A DNA stretch of 6,483 bases. Origin: Oscillospiraceae bacterium. Lineage in GTDB: Bacteria; Bacillota_A; Clostridia; Oscillospirales; CAG-272. The stretch is from assembly GCA_015063335.1 (NCBI GenBank), contig SVUH01000047.1:1-6483 (forward strand), read 5' to 3'. The notes under the pieces were generated by a model. The model was not told the DNA's origin and made no database searches. It was given only the letters and a program-made list of their open reading frames with translations. Of the stretch, positions 1-5,544 are shown in pieces; within the stretch, counting starts at the first letter, position 1, and the number at the start of each line of letters is the position of its first letter. The translations under genes were made by a program, and so were the position numbers.

Positions 1-68
1 GCATAGTGCTTACCATCACGTGCATCAACCTCATCGTGAGCAAAAAGCACGTAACGTACGGAAAGTGA
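1..68 (+). CDS. ABC transporter permease, C-terminal end only (MalF/UgpA-like, partial)
   Basis: An open frame enters from the left edge (first full codon at 3) and stops with TGA at 66-68, leaving 21 visible residues. They begin with a hydrophobic stretch (IVLTITCINLIV), the end of a membrane helix, and finish in a short basic and aromatic tail (SKKHVTYGK). That pattern is what the C-terminus of a MalF/UgpA-type permease looks like, with its last helix followed by a short cytoplasmic tail. The next gene is a MalG/UgpE-like permease beginning only 7 bases later, the usual partner order. The family call rests mainly on this context because so little sequence is visible. Confidence 0.65.
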   Translation, partial: IVLTITCINLIVSKKHVTYGK

Positions 69-75
69 GGCGCCT

Positions 76-942
76 ATGAACGATTATAAAAAGATCAAAA
101 ATAAAACCGGCATCGCAAAAGCAATCAAAACCGCGCTCACGTATTTCGGACTCACTCTGTGGGCGATTGCCGTGCTTTTCCCGTTTTATTGGATGATACA
201 AAACTCCTTCAAAAGCTTTGCGGAGTACAATTCCGAGAGCATCCCGAAATTTTTACCCTCGGTCATCACGTTTGAAAATTTTGTCACGGCATTTACAGCC
301 GTTCCGCTCGGACAATATCTTCTTAATACGTTGATATTCACTCTTGCAACGACGATAATTATGATAGCGGTCATAACTCTTGCCGCATTTGCCTTCGCGC
401 GACTTGACTTCAAGGGTAAGAATGCCGCGTTCACACTCCTGCTCGCGCTTATGATGATACCAAACGAGCTTGTCATCATCACGAATTTTGCAACGATCAC
501 CGAGCTTGAGCTGAGAAACACCTTCTTAGGCCTCATCCTCCCCTCCGTGACCTCGATTTTCTACCTTTATTTATTAAAGGAGAACTTCGCCCAGATCCCC
601 GACGAGCTTTATCTTGCCGCGCAGGTGGACGGCTCAACAGATTTTAACTATCTTATAAAGGTGATGGTGCCCATATCAAGCCCCACCATTGTTACTATTC
701 TTATTCTCAAAATAATCGAATGCTGGAATTCTTACGTCTGGCCAAGGCTTATTACAGACGACGAAGCGTATTTCCTCGTATCAAACGGCATACAGACGAT
801 AAGGGAGAGCGGCTTCGGACGTGAAAACATCCCCGCTATGATGGCGGCTGTCACGGTCATTTCAGTTCCCCTCATCATTCTCTTCCTCATTTTCAAGGAT
901 AGAATTATGGAGGGTGTTTCGAGAGGAGGCACAAAGGGATGA
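76..942 (+). CDS. Carbohydrate-type ABC transporter permease (MalG/UgpE family)
   Basis: This 288-residue inner-membrane permease would pair with the upstream permease and a cytoplasmic ATPase not seen here to import a sugar or related solute delivered by the downstream binding protein. Six hydrophobic segments are visible at about residues 22-42, 83-108, 117-138, 148-168, 204-222 and 255-275. The EAA loop, which docks the ATPase, lies at about 177-203: LAAQVDGSTDF followed by IKVMVPISSP, with the conserved Ala, Asp-Gly and Pro positions. The C-terminus MEGVSRGGTKG is MalG-like. Length is typical for the family. The ATG at 76 follows GTGAGG (65-70) at 5-base spacing. The gene overlaps the next by ATGA, so translational coupling is likely. 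The substrate cannot be read from the sequence. Confidence 0.93.
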   Translation: MNDYKKIKNKTGIAKAIKTALTYFGLTLWAIAVLFPFYWMIQNSFKSFAEYNSESIPKFLPSVITFENFVTAFTAVPLGQYLLNTLIFTLATTIIMIAVITLAAFAFARLDFKGKNAAFTLLLALMMIPNELVIITNFATITELELRNTFLGLILPSVTSIFYLYLLKENFAQIPDELYLAAQVDGSTDFNYLIKVMVPISSPTIVTILILKIIECWNSYVWPRLITDDEAYFLVSNGIQTIRESGFGRENIPAMMAAVTVISVPLIILFLIFKDRIMEGVSRGGTKG

Positions 943-2588
943 TAATTAAAAAATTAGCTTCTGCGCTTGTTCTTTGTTCGGTTATTCTCTCACTCATCAC
1001 CCTTTCGGGATGTCACGGTAAGCTCGCAGATCAAAACGACAACTTTCAAGATAACACTGAATACCCAGAGCAAACCAAGCTCAAACTTCCTGCAGAATTC
1101 GACACTTCAAAGCAATACACCATTACCTTTTGGGCAAAAAACGAAAACAACGAAACACAAAGAAGCATTTATAGGCAAATAGTTGAGAATTTTGAGGCTC
1201 TATATCCAAATATCGACATAGTTCTTGTAAACCACACCGATTACAAGGATATTTATAACAAGGTTGTTACTAACATCCCCACTCAAACCACACCAAACGT
1301 ATGTATCACCTATCCCGACCATATAGCTACCTATATGCAAGGAGAGGGTGTGGTCGTTCCTCTTGACTCACTCATAGATGACGAGGTTTGGGGGCTCGGC
1401 TCCTCCACACTGCGCTTTAATGCTCCGACAAAAAACGAGATTATTCCCGAATTTTTAGAAGAGGGTAAGATAGGCGGCGTGCAATACGCACTCCCATTTA
1501 TGCGCTCTACCGAGGCATGCTACGTCAATAAAACGCTTATTGAGGAGCTTGGATTTACGCTCCCCGAAACACTGACCTGGGATTTCGTTTGGAACGTATC
1601 TGAATATGCGATGTCACTTGGCAAAGATGCAAACGGAAATTATATTGCGAACGGCAAGAATGTGCTTATTCCGTTTATCTATAAGTCAACTGATAATATG
1701 ATGATCTCAATGCTTAAACAATTGAACGCGCCGTATTCAACAGAGGCAGGCGAGATACAAATATTTAATAAAACTACCGAAAGTATTCTTAAGGAAATAG
1801 GTGCTCACGCGAAATCAAAGGCGTTTTCAACCTTCCAAATTTCAAGCTATCCCGGCAACTATCTCAATGCCGGAGAATGCATTTTTGCGATAGACTCCAC
1901 TGCAGGCGCTACCTGGATGGGTGTTAACGCTCCCCTTCAGGACATACCGGAGGAGAATAAATCGCATTTTGAAACGGTCGTTATGGCAATACCTCAATAT
2001 GATACCGAAAATCCCAAGATGATTTCGCAAGGTCCTTCCCTTTGCATCTTTAATAAAGACGACCCCCAAGAAGTTCTTGCCTCTTGGCTCTTCTCTCAGT
2101 TCTTGCTCACCAACGAGGTGCAAATAGCCTACTCACAGACCGAGGGTTACATCCCCGTAACAAGTAAGGCACAAGAAAGCACAGAGTATCAAGACTACCT
2201 TAGTCGAGCAGGTGAGGATAACGAACTTTACTATGATATAAAAATCAAGGCGTCACAGCTCTTACTTGATAATATTGAAAATTCATTTACCACACCCGTT
2301 TTCAACGGCTCAGCGTCGCTTAGAAGCGCGGCAGGCGAGCTCATTGAAATAACAACCGACTCTGCGCGCAATAAAAACAGAGCTATTGACGAAAGCTTTA
2401 TTGAACTCCTGTTTTCAAGAGTTACCTCACTCTATAAGCTCGATCAGTACGGCGGCGCACTTGAAGTCAAGACTGAGCTTGGAAAGCTACCTACCGAATC
2501 AATGATTCTGATTTCTGCGCTTATAGTAGTGTGGTTGGGAATTTCCGTTTACTTTTGCTGTGATATTATTAAAAGAAAAAAGAAATAA
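939..2588 (+). CDS. ABC transporter substrate-binding lipoprotein with C-terminal membrane helix (SBP_bac_1-like)
   Basis: This 549-residue extracellular solute-binding protein is the likely ligand receptor of the ABC importer. The ATG at 939 overlaps the permease TGA and follows AGGAGG (924-929). Residues 1-24 are a lipoprotein signal peptide ending in the lipobox LSGC, with Cys25 the predicted lipidated residue. The mature part begins with a polar linker (about 26-58), then family-like segments: TITFWAKNE (61-69), FEALYPNIDIVLVNH (85-99), ALPFMRSTEACYVNK (184-198) and, near the C-lobe, TEGYIPVTSKA (401-411). Binding proteins of this type usually run about 400-450 residues and stop after the C-lobe. 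Here about 100 further residues follow, ending in a hydrophobic helix (522-544) and the basic tail KRKKK (545-549), which looks like a stop-transfer anchor. Carbohydrate binding is likely from the operon partners, but the sugar is not identifiable. Confidence 0.9.
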   Translation: MIIKKLASALVLCSVILSLITLSGCHGKLADQNDNFQDNTEYPEQTKLKLPAEFDTSKQYTITFWAKNENNETQRSIYRQIVENFEALYPNIDIVLVNHTDYKDIYNKVVTNIPTQTTPNVCITYPDHIATYMQGEGVVVPLDSLIDDEVWGLGSSTLRFNAPTKNEIIPEFLEEGKIGGVQYALPFMRSTEACYVNKTLIEELGFTLPETLTWDFVWNVSEYAMSLGKDANGNYIANGKNVLIPFIYKSTDNMMISMLKQLNAPYSTEAGEIQIFNKTTESILKEIGAHAKSKAFSTFQISSYPGNYLNAGECIFAIDSTAGATWMGVNAPLQDIPEENKSHFETVVMAIPQYDTENPKMISQGPSLCIFNKDDPQEVLASWLFSQFLLTNEVQIAYSQTEGYIPVTSKAQESTEYQDYLSRAGEDNELYYDIKIKASQLLLDNIENSFTTPVFNGSASLRSAAGELIEITTDSARNKNRAIDESFIELLFSRVTSLYKLDQYGGALEVKTELGKLPTESMILISALIVVWLGISVYFCCDIIKRKKK

Positions 2589-2592
2589 AATA

Positions 2593-2620
2593 TTGACAAT
2601 TAATTAAAATCGTGTATAAT
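2593..2620 (+). promoter_or_regulatory. Perfect-consensus sigma-A promoter of the OB-fold lipoprotein gene
   Basis: TTGACA (2593-2598) and TATAAT (2615-2620) are both exact consensus hexamers with a 16-base spacer. The -35 box begins four bases after the TAA of the binding-protein gene and no terminator lies between them, so readthrough from the ABC operon could add to this promoter. The start site is expected around 2626-2628. Confidence 0.88.
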
Positions 2621-2626
2621 TATAGG

Positions 2627-2638
2627 TGAAAATTTTCA
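2627..2638. promoter_or_regulatory. Perfect 12-bp palindrome at the expected start site (candidate operator or 5' leader element)
   Basis: TGAAAATTTTCA is fully self-complementary and sits about 6 bases after the -10 hexamer, overlapping the expected transcription start and ending 5 bases before the AAGGAGA ribosome binding site (2644-2650). A dimeric repressor could block the promoter here. AT-rich palindromes also arise by chance, and no regulator gene is adjacent, so this is a candidate only. Confidence 0.35.
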
Positions 2639-2657
2639 TTAAAAAGGAGAAATTAAA

Positions 2658-3350
2658 ATGAAAAAGTTTTTATGCTTGGTTTTTGTTTTCACAATGATGC
2701 TCTCCCTCGTTGCTTGTCCCACTGATGACGGTGTTATGACTTGGAAAGAGTATGTGGAAGCCGAGGTTGGTTCAAAGGTTGTTGTTGAGTGTTATGTTCA
2801 GGGACATCAGTCTTGGTGGGATAATAAGCTCACCATTTATGCTCAAGATAACGACGGTGGTTACTTCCTTTATGACTTCCCCTGCACTGAGGAAATGGCT
2901 GCTCAGCTTGTTCCTGGCACAAAGATCCGCGTTCAGGGATATAAAGCTGAATGGGGCGGTGAAATTGAGATTGTCAGCGACGAGCTTGATCCCGATTACG
3001 CAAAAATCGAAATTATTGAAGGTAGCTACGTAGCAGAGCCCATTGACGTGACCGCTAAGCTCGGTACAGAGGAGCTTGTTAACTATCAGAATATGCTCGT
3101 TGAATTCAAGGGCTTAACATTTGTTGGTATTGAATACAAGAACGGCGAACCTGGAGACGATATCTATGTAACCTTTAGCTACAATGGTGCTGAGTATAGC
3201 TTCTGTGTTGAAAGATATCTCACAGGCCCTGAAACAGACCTCTATGCGCTCGTTGGCACACTTGCAGAAGGCGATGTTGTTGATGTAACAGGCTTTGCTT
3301 ATTGGTACAACGGTATCAACACTCACATCACAAGTATTACAGTTAAATAA
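2658..3350 (+). CDS. Small secreted lipoprotein with two probable OB-fold-like domains
   Basis: This is a 230-residue surface lipoprotein of unknown role. The signal peptide (1-19) ends in LVAC, with Cys20 the likely lipidated residue. The mature part seems to contain two beta-rich units. The first, about 28-107, contains VVVECYVQGHQSWWDNKLTI, then GGYFLYDFPC and GTKIRVQGYKAEWGGEIEI. The second, about 127-230, contains NMLVEFKGLTFVGI, then YSFCVERY and GDVVDVTGFAYWYNGINTHI. In both units a 'G-D/T-x-V-x-V-x-G-x-x-x-x-W/Y' strand near the end is the pattern seen in OB-fold domains of secreted proteins. This is a by-eye fold guess, and no catalytic motif is visible. The ATG at 2658 follows AAGGAGA (2644-2650) at 7-base spacing. 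Codons lean to GTT, GCT and GGT, unlike the neighbouring genes, and with the consensus promoter and strong terminator this suggests high, single-gene expression. Confidence 0.85.
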   Translation: MKKFLCLVFVFTMMLSLVACPTDDGVMTWKEYVEAEVGSKVVVECYVQGHQSWWDNKLTIYAQDNDGGYFLYDFPCTEEMAAQLVPGTKIRVQGYKAEWGGEIEIVSDELDPDYAKIEIIEGSYVAEPIDVTAKLGTEELVNYQNMLVEFKGLTFVGIEYKNGEPGDDIYVTFSYNGAEYSFCVERYLTGPETDLYALVGTLAEGDVVDVTGFAYWYNGINTHITSITVK

Positions 3351-3363
3351 TCCAAACCAAAAT

Positions 3364-3395
3364 AAAACCGCGAGGAAAAATCCTCGCGGTTTTTT
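3364..3395 (+). terminator. Strong intrinsic terminator, probably bidirectional
   Basis: A perfect 13-bp stem (AAAACCGCGAGGA, 3364-3376, with its complement at 3381-3393) closes an AAAA loop and leads into a T-run ending at 3395, 13 bases after the lipoprotein stop codon. On the minus strand the same stem runs into TTTTATTTT, so it could also end transcripts arriving from the convergent coaX/S-component unit, for which no closer terminator is visible. Confidence 0.93.
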
Positions 3396-3541
3396 ATTGA
3401 TTGGTAAGTTAGTTGGATTGGAGATTGTTCTTTTTTGAAAAAAAGAACCCAAACCTACTTTTTTGAGGAAAAAGTAGTCGGCAACCCCCAAAGCTCGCGT
3501 TGCTTACTTCGGGGAACCCCGACGCGGCAAAAACCTTTTTA

Positions 3542-3808
3542 TCACGCTACGCGCAATAGACATTTAGTTAGTTCTAAATCCACTTGATCCGCGCAAATTG
3601 TGTCAATTAATTGATACATAACGTTTTTCTCCCTTGTCGAAAAACTATAATTTGCTACACTAAATATAGACAGTATGTTCGCACTTTCTTTACGTCCGCG
3701 ATGATAGTAAGCAAATTTTAGAAAATCAAGCTCATTGAGATTGATTTTCGTAGTTTTGAAGTAGCAATACCGACCGTCGTGCTTGTACGTAAGGGCGGAA
3801 TTGATGCT
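3542..3808 (-). pseudogene. 88-codon minus-strand open frame without a start codon (decayed or repeat-borne, unidentified)
   Basis: Read on the minus strand, the frame opens after a TGA at 3809-3811 and runs 88 codons to a TGA at 3542-3544. The translation has a protein-like composition, with segments NLNELDFLKFAYYHRGRKES, ANILSIFSVANYSFSTREKN and MYQLIDTICADQVDLELTK. There is no ATG, GTG or TTG near its upstream end and no ribosome binding site; the first ATG (3617-3619) would leave only 25 residues. It lies inside the palindrome-rich element and downstream of the S-component gene in the same orientation. It may be the 3' remnant of a gene, a fragment carried by a dispersed repeat, or a chance open frame. 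I do not recognise a family. Confidence 0.3.
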
Positions 3809-3878
3809 TCAAAACCGCCAATCGCTCGCGATTTGGCGAAAATTTACGCGGACTTAACACAAACCAAGCGATCGTTCT

Positions 3879-3901
3879 GCCTACTTTTTTGAAAAGTAGG
3901 C
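3879..3901. repeat. Hairpin at the right end of the intergenic element
   Basis: GCCTACTTTT and AAAAGTAGGC form a perfect 10-bp stem with a 3-base loop. It shares CCTACTTTTTTGA with the hairpin at 3455-3477, so the same motif brackets most of the element. It is followed on the + strand by a GC-only stretch containing the palindrome GGCGCGCGCC (3899-3908). No T-run follows on either strand, so it is not a typical intrinsic terminator. Confidence 0.6.
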
Positions 3902-3946
3902 GCGCGCCGCGCAGGCGATCCAAAGTCAAACTAACCCCTCACCAAA

Positions 3947-4537
3947 TTATTTCTTTTTCCTCATATCAAGTATTCTCACGATAACGGGGGATAAAACGGC
4001 GTTCATTCCTATCTCAAAAAGGAAATTACCGAATGCCATTGCAATAAACAGCGCAAATCCCGCTTGCTCCATACCGAGCATCTCGCTTATCTTATCTGCA
4101 AAGGGCATAAAGAATAAGGCAGAGCCAAGGCGGACGCTGCCCGTGTTTCCGATCGGGCAGACAAGCGCGGAAACGATGGCAGCAACGGTTTTATTAAAGC
4201 TCTTTAACAGCTTGTAAATAAGTCCGGAAGCCGCTCCGCACGCAATTCCCTTGCCCAAAACGGTGATGATCGTTCCGGGAACGCTGAACATAAAAAAGAG
4301 GTTTGCTCCGCCCGTGATAATAACCACGAGCGCGAATACGAATCCAAGCCACGCGCCCACTAAGGGTCCGCACATCGCCGCACCTATTACTATCGGTATA
4401 AGACCGATTGCAGTTGAAAAGGGTCCGAAGAATGCGGTGTACGTTGCCAAGCACTGAAAGACCACTACAAGAGCCGTCATAAGTGAAGCAAGCACCAAGG
4501 TCTCGGTTGACATTCGTTTGTTTTGTGTTTTGATCAT
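3947..4537 (-). CDS. panT: ECF transporter S component, probably pantothenate-specific (PanT)
   Basis: This 196-residue membrane protein is nearly all hydrophobic, with about six helices (roughly 13-36, 42-56, 58-76, 88-112, 116-145 and 158-188), the size and topology of the substrate-capturing S component of energy-coupling-factor vitamin transporters. Family-like features are the basic N-terminus before TLVLASLMTAL, the glycine-rich GLIPIVIGAAMCGPLVGAWLG (45-65), PGTIITVLGKGIACG (87-101) and CPIGNTG (127-133). S components work with a shared EcfT/EcfA module encoded elsewhere. Specificity is inferred from context: it lies 93 bases after coaX on the same strand, and pantothenate S components commonly sit beside pantothenate kinase genes. 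The ATG at 4535-4537 follows AAGGAGTAA (4541-4549). Another vitamin substrate cannot be excluded, so the symbol is provisional. Confidence 0.85.
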   Translation of the reverse strand: MIKTQNKRMSTETLVLASLMTALVVVFQCLATYTAFFGPFSTAIGLIPIVIGAAMCGPLVGAWLGFVFALVVIITGGANLFFMFSVPGTIITVLGKGIACGAASGLIYKLLKSFNKTVAAIVSALVCPIGNTGSVRLGSALFFMPFADKISEMLGMEQAGFALFIAMAFGNFLFEIGMNAVLSPVIVRILDMRKKK

Positions 4538-4630
4538 AAATTACTCCTTGCTGTCGTTCGCATACGCGATACAACGCTAAAATTTATAAATTTACTCTTA
4601 AAAAGAGATTTAAACGAATTTAATATTGAG

Positions 4631-5395
4631 TTATTTATTTTTGTTATAGATGATATAAAGACCTTTCAATACAAGATCCTTGTCAAGAGTCATATTGTGG
4701 TCGCAATGCGGAGCTATCGCACTTGCATATCCGCCCGTAACGATAACAGGAAGCTCGCATCCCACCTCGCGATATATCCTTTCGATCATTCCGTCGATAA
4801 GGCTTGCGTGACCGAATATTACACCGCTCTTCATACAGTCAACGGTGTTCTTGCCTATAACTGCAGGAGGTGCTTCAAGGCTTATCTGCGGGAGCTGAGC
4901 AGTACCGCTTGCGAGCGCGTTAAGTCCCATCATAACTCCGGGGATTATTGAGACACCCGTAAACGCGCCGGCTTTATTTGTAACTATCATCTTCGTCGCA
5001 GTTCCCATATCAATTATGAGCGCGGGCGCACCGTAGATCTCGTTTGCCGCAACGCAGGAGCAGATAAGATCCGCACCAACGGACGAGGGAGAATCGCAAA
5101 GGATACCTATACCCGTTTTTACTCCGGGACAAACCATAAGGGGCTCAACACCGTAAACCAATCTTATTGCATTTTTCATAACGGAATTAAGCGGCGGCAC
5201 CACGCTTGAGATTATCGCTCCGCTGATATCCTCCTTTTTAACCCCGTATATCTTTAAAATATTAAGAAGCTTGCTTGCATACTCGTCCTCGGTCTTTGTA
5301 ATATCTGTTGAAAGACGAACCACAAATTTAAGCTCGCCCCCCTTAAAGCCGCCAAGCGCAATACTCGTATTTCCAATATCGATAGTTAATATCAT
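4631..5395 (-). CDS. coaX: Type III pantothenate kinase
   Basis: CoaX phosphorylates pantothenate with ATP to 4'-phosphopantothenate, the first committed step of coenzyme A synthesis, in the cytoplasm. The 254-residue length fits the family. Motifs in order: phosphate-binding DIGNT (6-10), SSVVPPLN (63-70), PGVKTGIGI (90-98), GAD (107-109, with the catalytic Asp109), IIDMGTAT (127-134), IPGVMMGLNAL (151-161), LPQISLE (168-174), VIGKNTVDCMKSG (179-191) and VTGGYA (219-224). The residue after GAD is Leu110, where most homologues have Arg. I chose the ATG at 5393-5395, which gives MILTIDIGNT and follows AAGGGAG (5407-5413). A longer in-frame TTG start at 5461 would lie in the -35 box of the gene's own promoter. 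The S component follows 93 bases downstream, suggesting an uptake-and-phosphorylation operon. Confidence 0.95.
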   Translation of the reverse strand: MILTIDIGNTSIALGGFKGGELKFVVRLSTDITKTEDEYASKLLNILKIYGVKKEDISGAIISSVVPPLNSVMKNAIRLVYGVEPLMVCPGVKTGIGILCDSPSSVGADLICSCVAANEIYGAPALIIDMGTATKMIVTNKAGAFTGVSIIPGVMMGLNALASGTAQLPQISLEAPPAVIGKNTVDCMKSGVIFGHASLIDGMIERIYREVGCELPVIVTGGYASAIAPHCDHNMTLDKDLVLKGLYIIYNKNK

Positions 5396-5432
5396 ATCCT
5401 TTAAAGCTCCCTTCGGTAGTCTGCAAAAATGG

Positions 5433-5461
5433 ATTATAACATATTTTTTTGTATATGTCAA
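5433..5461 (-). promoter_or_regulatory. Perfect-consensus extended -10 promoter of coaX
   Basis: On the minus strand TTGACA (5456-5461) and TATAAT (5433-5438) are exact consensus hexamers with the optimal 17-base spacer, and TG stands one base before the -10 hexamer. The start site is expected near 5426, giving a leader of about 30 bases before the ATG. It fixes the coaX start at 5395 rather than further upstream. Confidence 0.88.
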
Positions 5462-5493
5462 ATATTTTTTACATTTTGTTGATCAAAAGCTTA

Positions 5494-5522
5494 TTTACAA
5501 TCCGAATAAAATGTGGTACAAT
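5494..5522 (+). promoter_or_regulatory. Promoter of the lipoprotein protease gene
   Basis: TTTACA (5494-5499) and TACAAT (5517-5522) are each one mismatch from the sigma-A consensus and have a 17-base spacer. The start site is expected near 5529, so the leader would be only about 16 bases and would begin within or just before the AAAAGGAG ribosome binding site (5527-5534). The two divergent -35 boxes, this one and that of coaX, lie 32 bases apart in AT-rich DNA. Confidence 0.65.
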
Positions 5523-5544
5523 AGAGAAAAGGAGATGATCACTT

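Larger units (their letters stand above)
3408..3935. repeat. Palindrome-rich intergenic element, possible MITE-like or dispersed repeat
   Basis: This gene-free stretch is unusually rich in inverted repeats. From left to right: GTTCTTTTTT paired with AAAAAAGAAC (3427-3448); CTACTTTTT with AAAAAGTAG (3455-3477); GTCGG (3477-3481) with CCGAC (3519-3523), enclosing CCCC/GGGG and AAGC/GCTT; a 12-base palindrome TCAATTAATTGA (3603-3614); GAAAATCAA with TTGATTTTC (3721-3749); a 15-base arm at 3753-3767 with 3801-3815; CGCCAATCG with CGATTTGGCG (3816-3838); and GCCTACTTTT with AAAAGTAGGC (3879-3901). CCTACTTTTTTGA occurs identically at 3454-3466 and 3880-3892. The outermost 18 bases (3408-3425 and 3918-3935) form an imperfect inverted repeat of 13/18 matches, starting GTTAGTT. 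No target duplication is seen and no transposase is present. The hairpins are seen directly; that this is a mobile or multicopy element is inference. Confidence 0.45.

Noticed and set aside
3114..3491. A 125-codon minus-strand frame across the end of the OB-fold gene
   Set aside because: It reads through the terminator and the antisense of a confident gene, has no ribosome binding site and resembles no family.
3477..3523. A riboswitch-like nested stem in the intergenic region
   Set aside because: It lies at the 3' ends of both flanking genes, not upstream of any start, and matches no riboswitch core that I recognise.
3454..3892. CRISPR-like array suggested by the repeated 13-mer
   Set aside because: There are only two copies, about 426 bases apart, each part of a different hairpin, with no regular spacers and no cas genes.
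3732..3929. A 65-codon minus-strand frame with an ATG at the right end of the intergenic element
   Set aside because: It is basic, low in hydrophobic pattern, translated largely from the hairpin arms, has no ribosome binding site, and overlaps the more protein-like frame at 3542-3808.
4580..4593. Perfect palindrome AAATTTATAAATTT between coaX and the S-component gene
   Set aside because: It is only A and T, short, and not placed against a clear promoter, so chance is a sufficient explanation.
4538..4630. An internal promoter or terminator between coaX and the S-component gene
   Set aside because: A TATAAA-like hexamer and a weak 5-bp hairpin (CTCTT/AAGAG) are present, but no -35 at proper spacing and no T-run hairpin could be found.
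4523..4951. A 142-codon plus-strand frame across the coaX/S-component junction
   Set aside because: It is antisense to two confident genes, so it is a shadow frame.
5396..5461. A 22-residue N-terminal extension of coaX from a TTG at 5459-5461
   Set aside because: The TTG is part of the perfect -35 hexamer, the extension crosses the -10 box, it does not resemble CoaX, and the ATG at 5395 gives the family's normal start MILTIDIGNT behind a good ribosome binding site.
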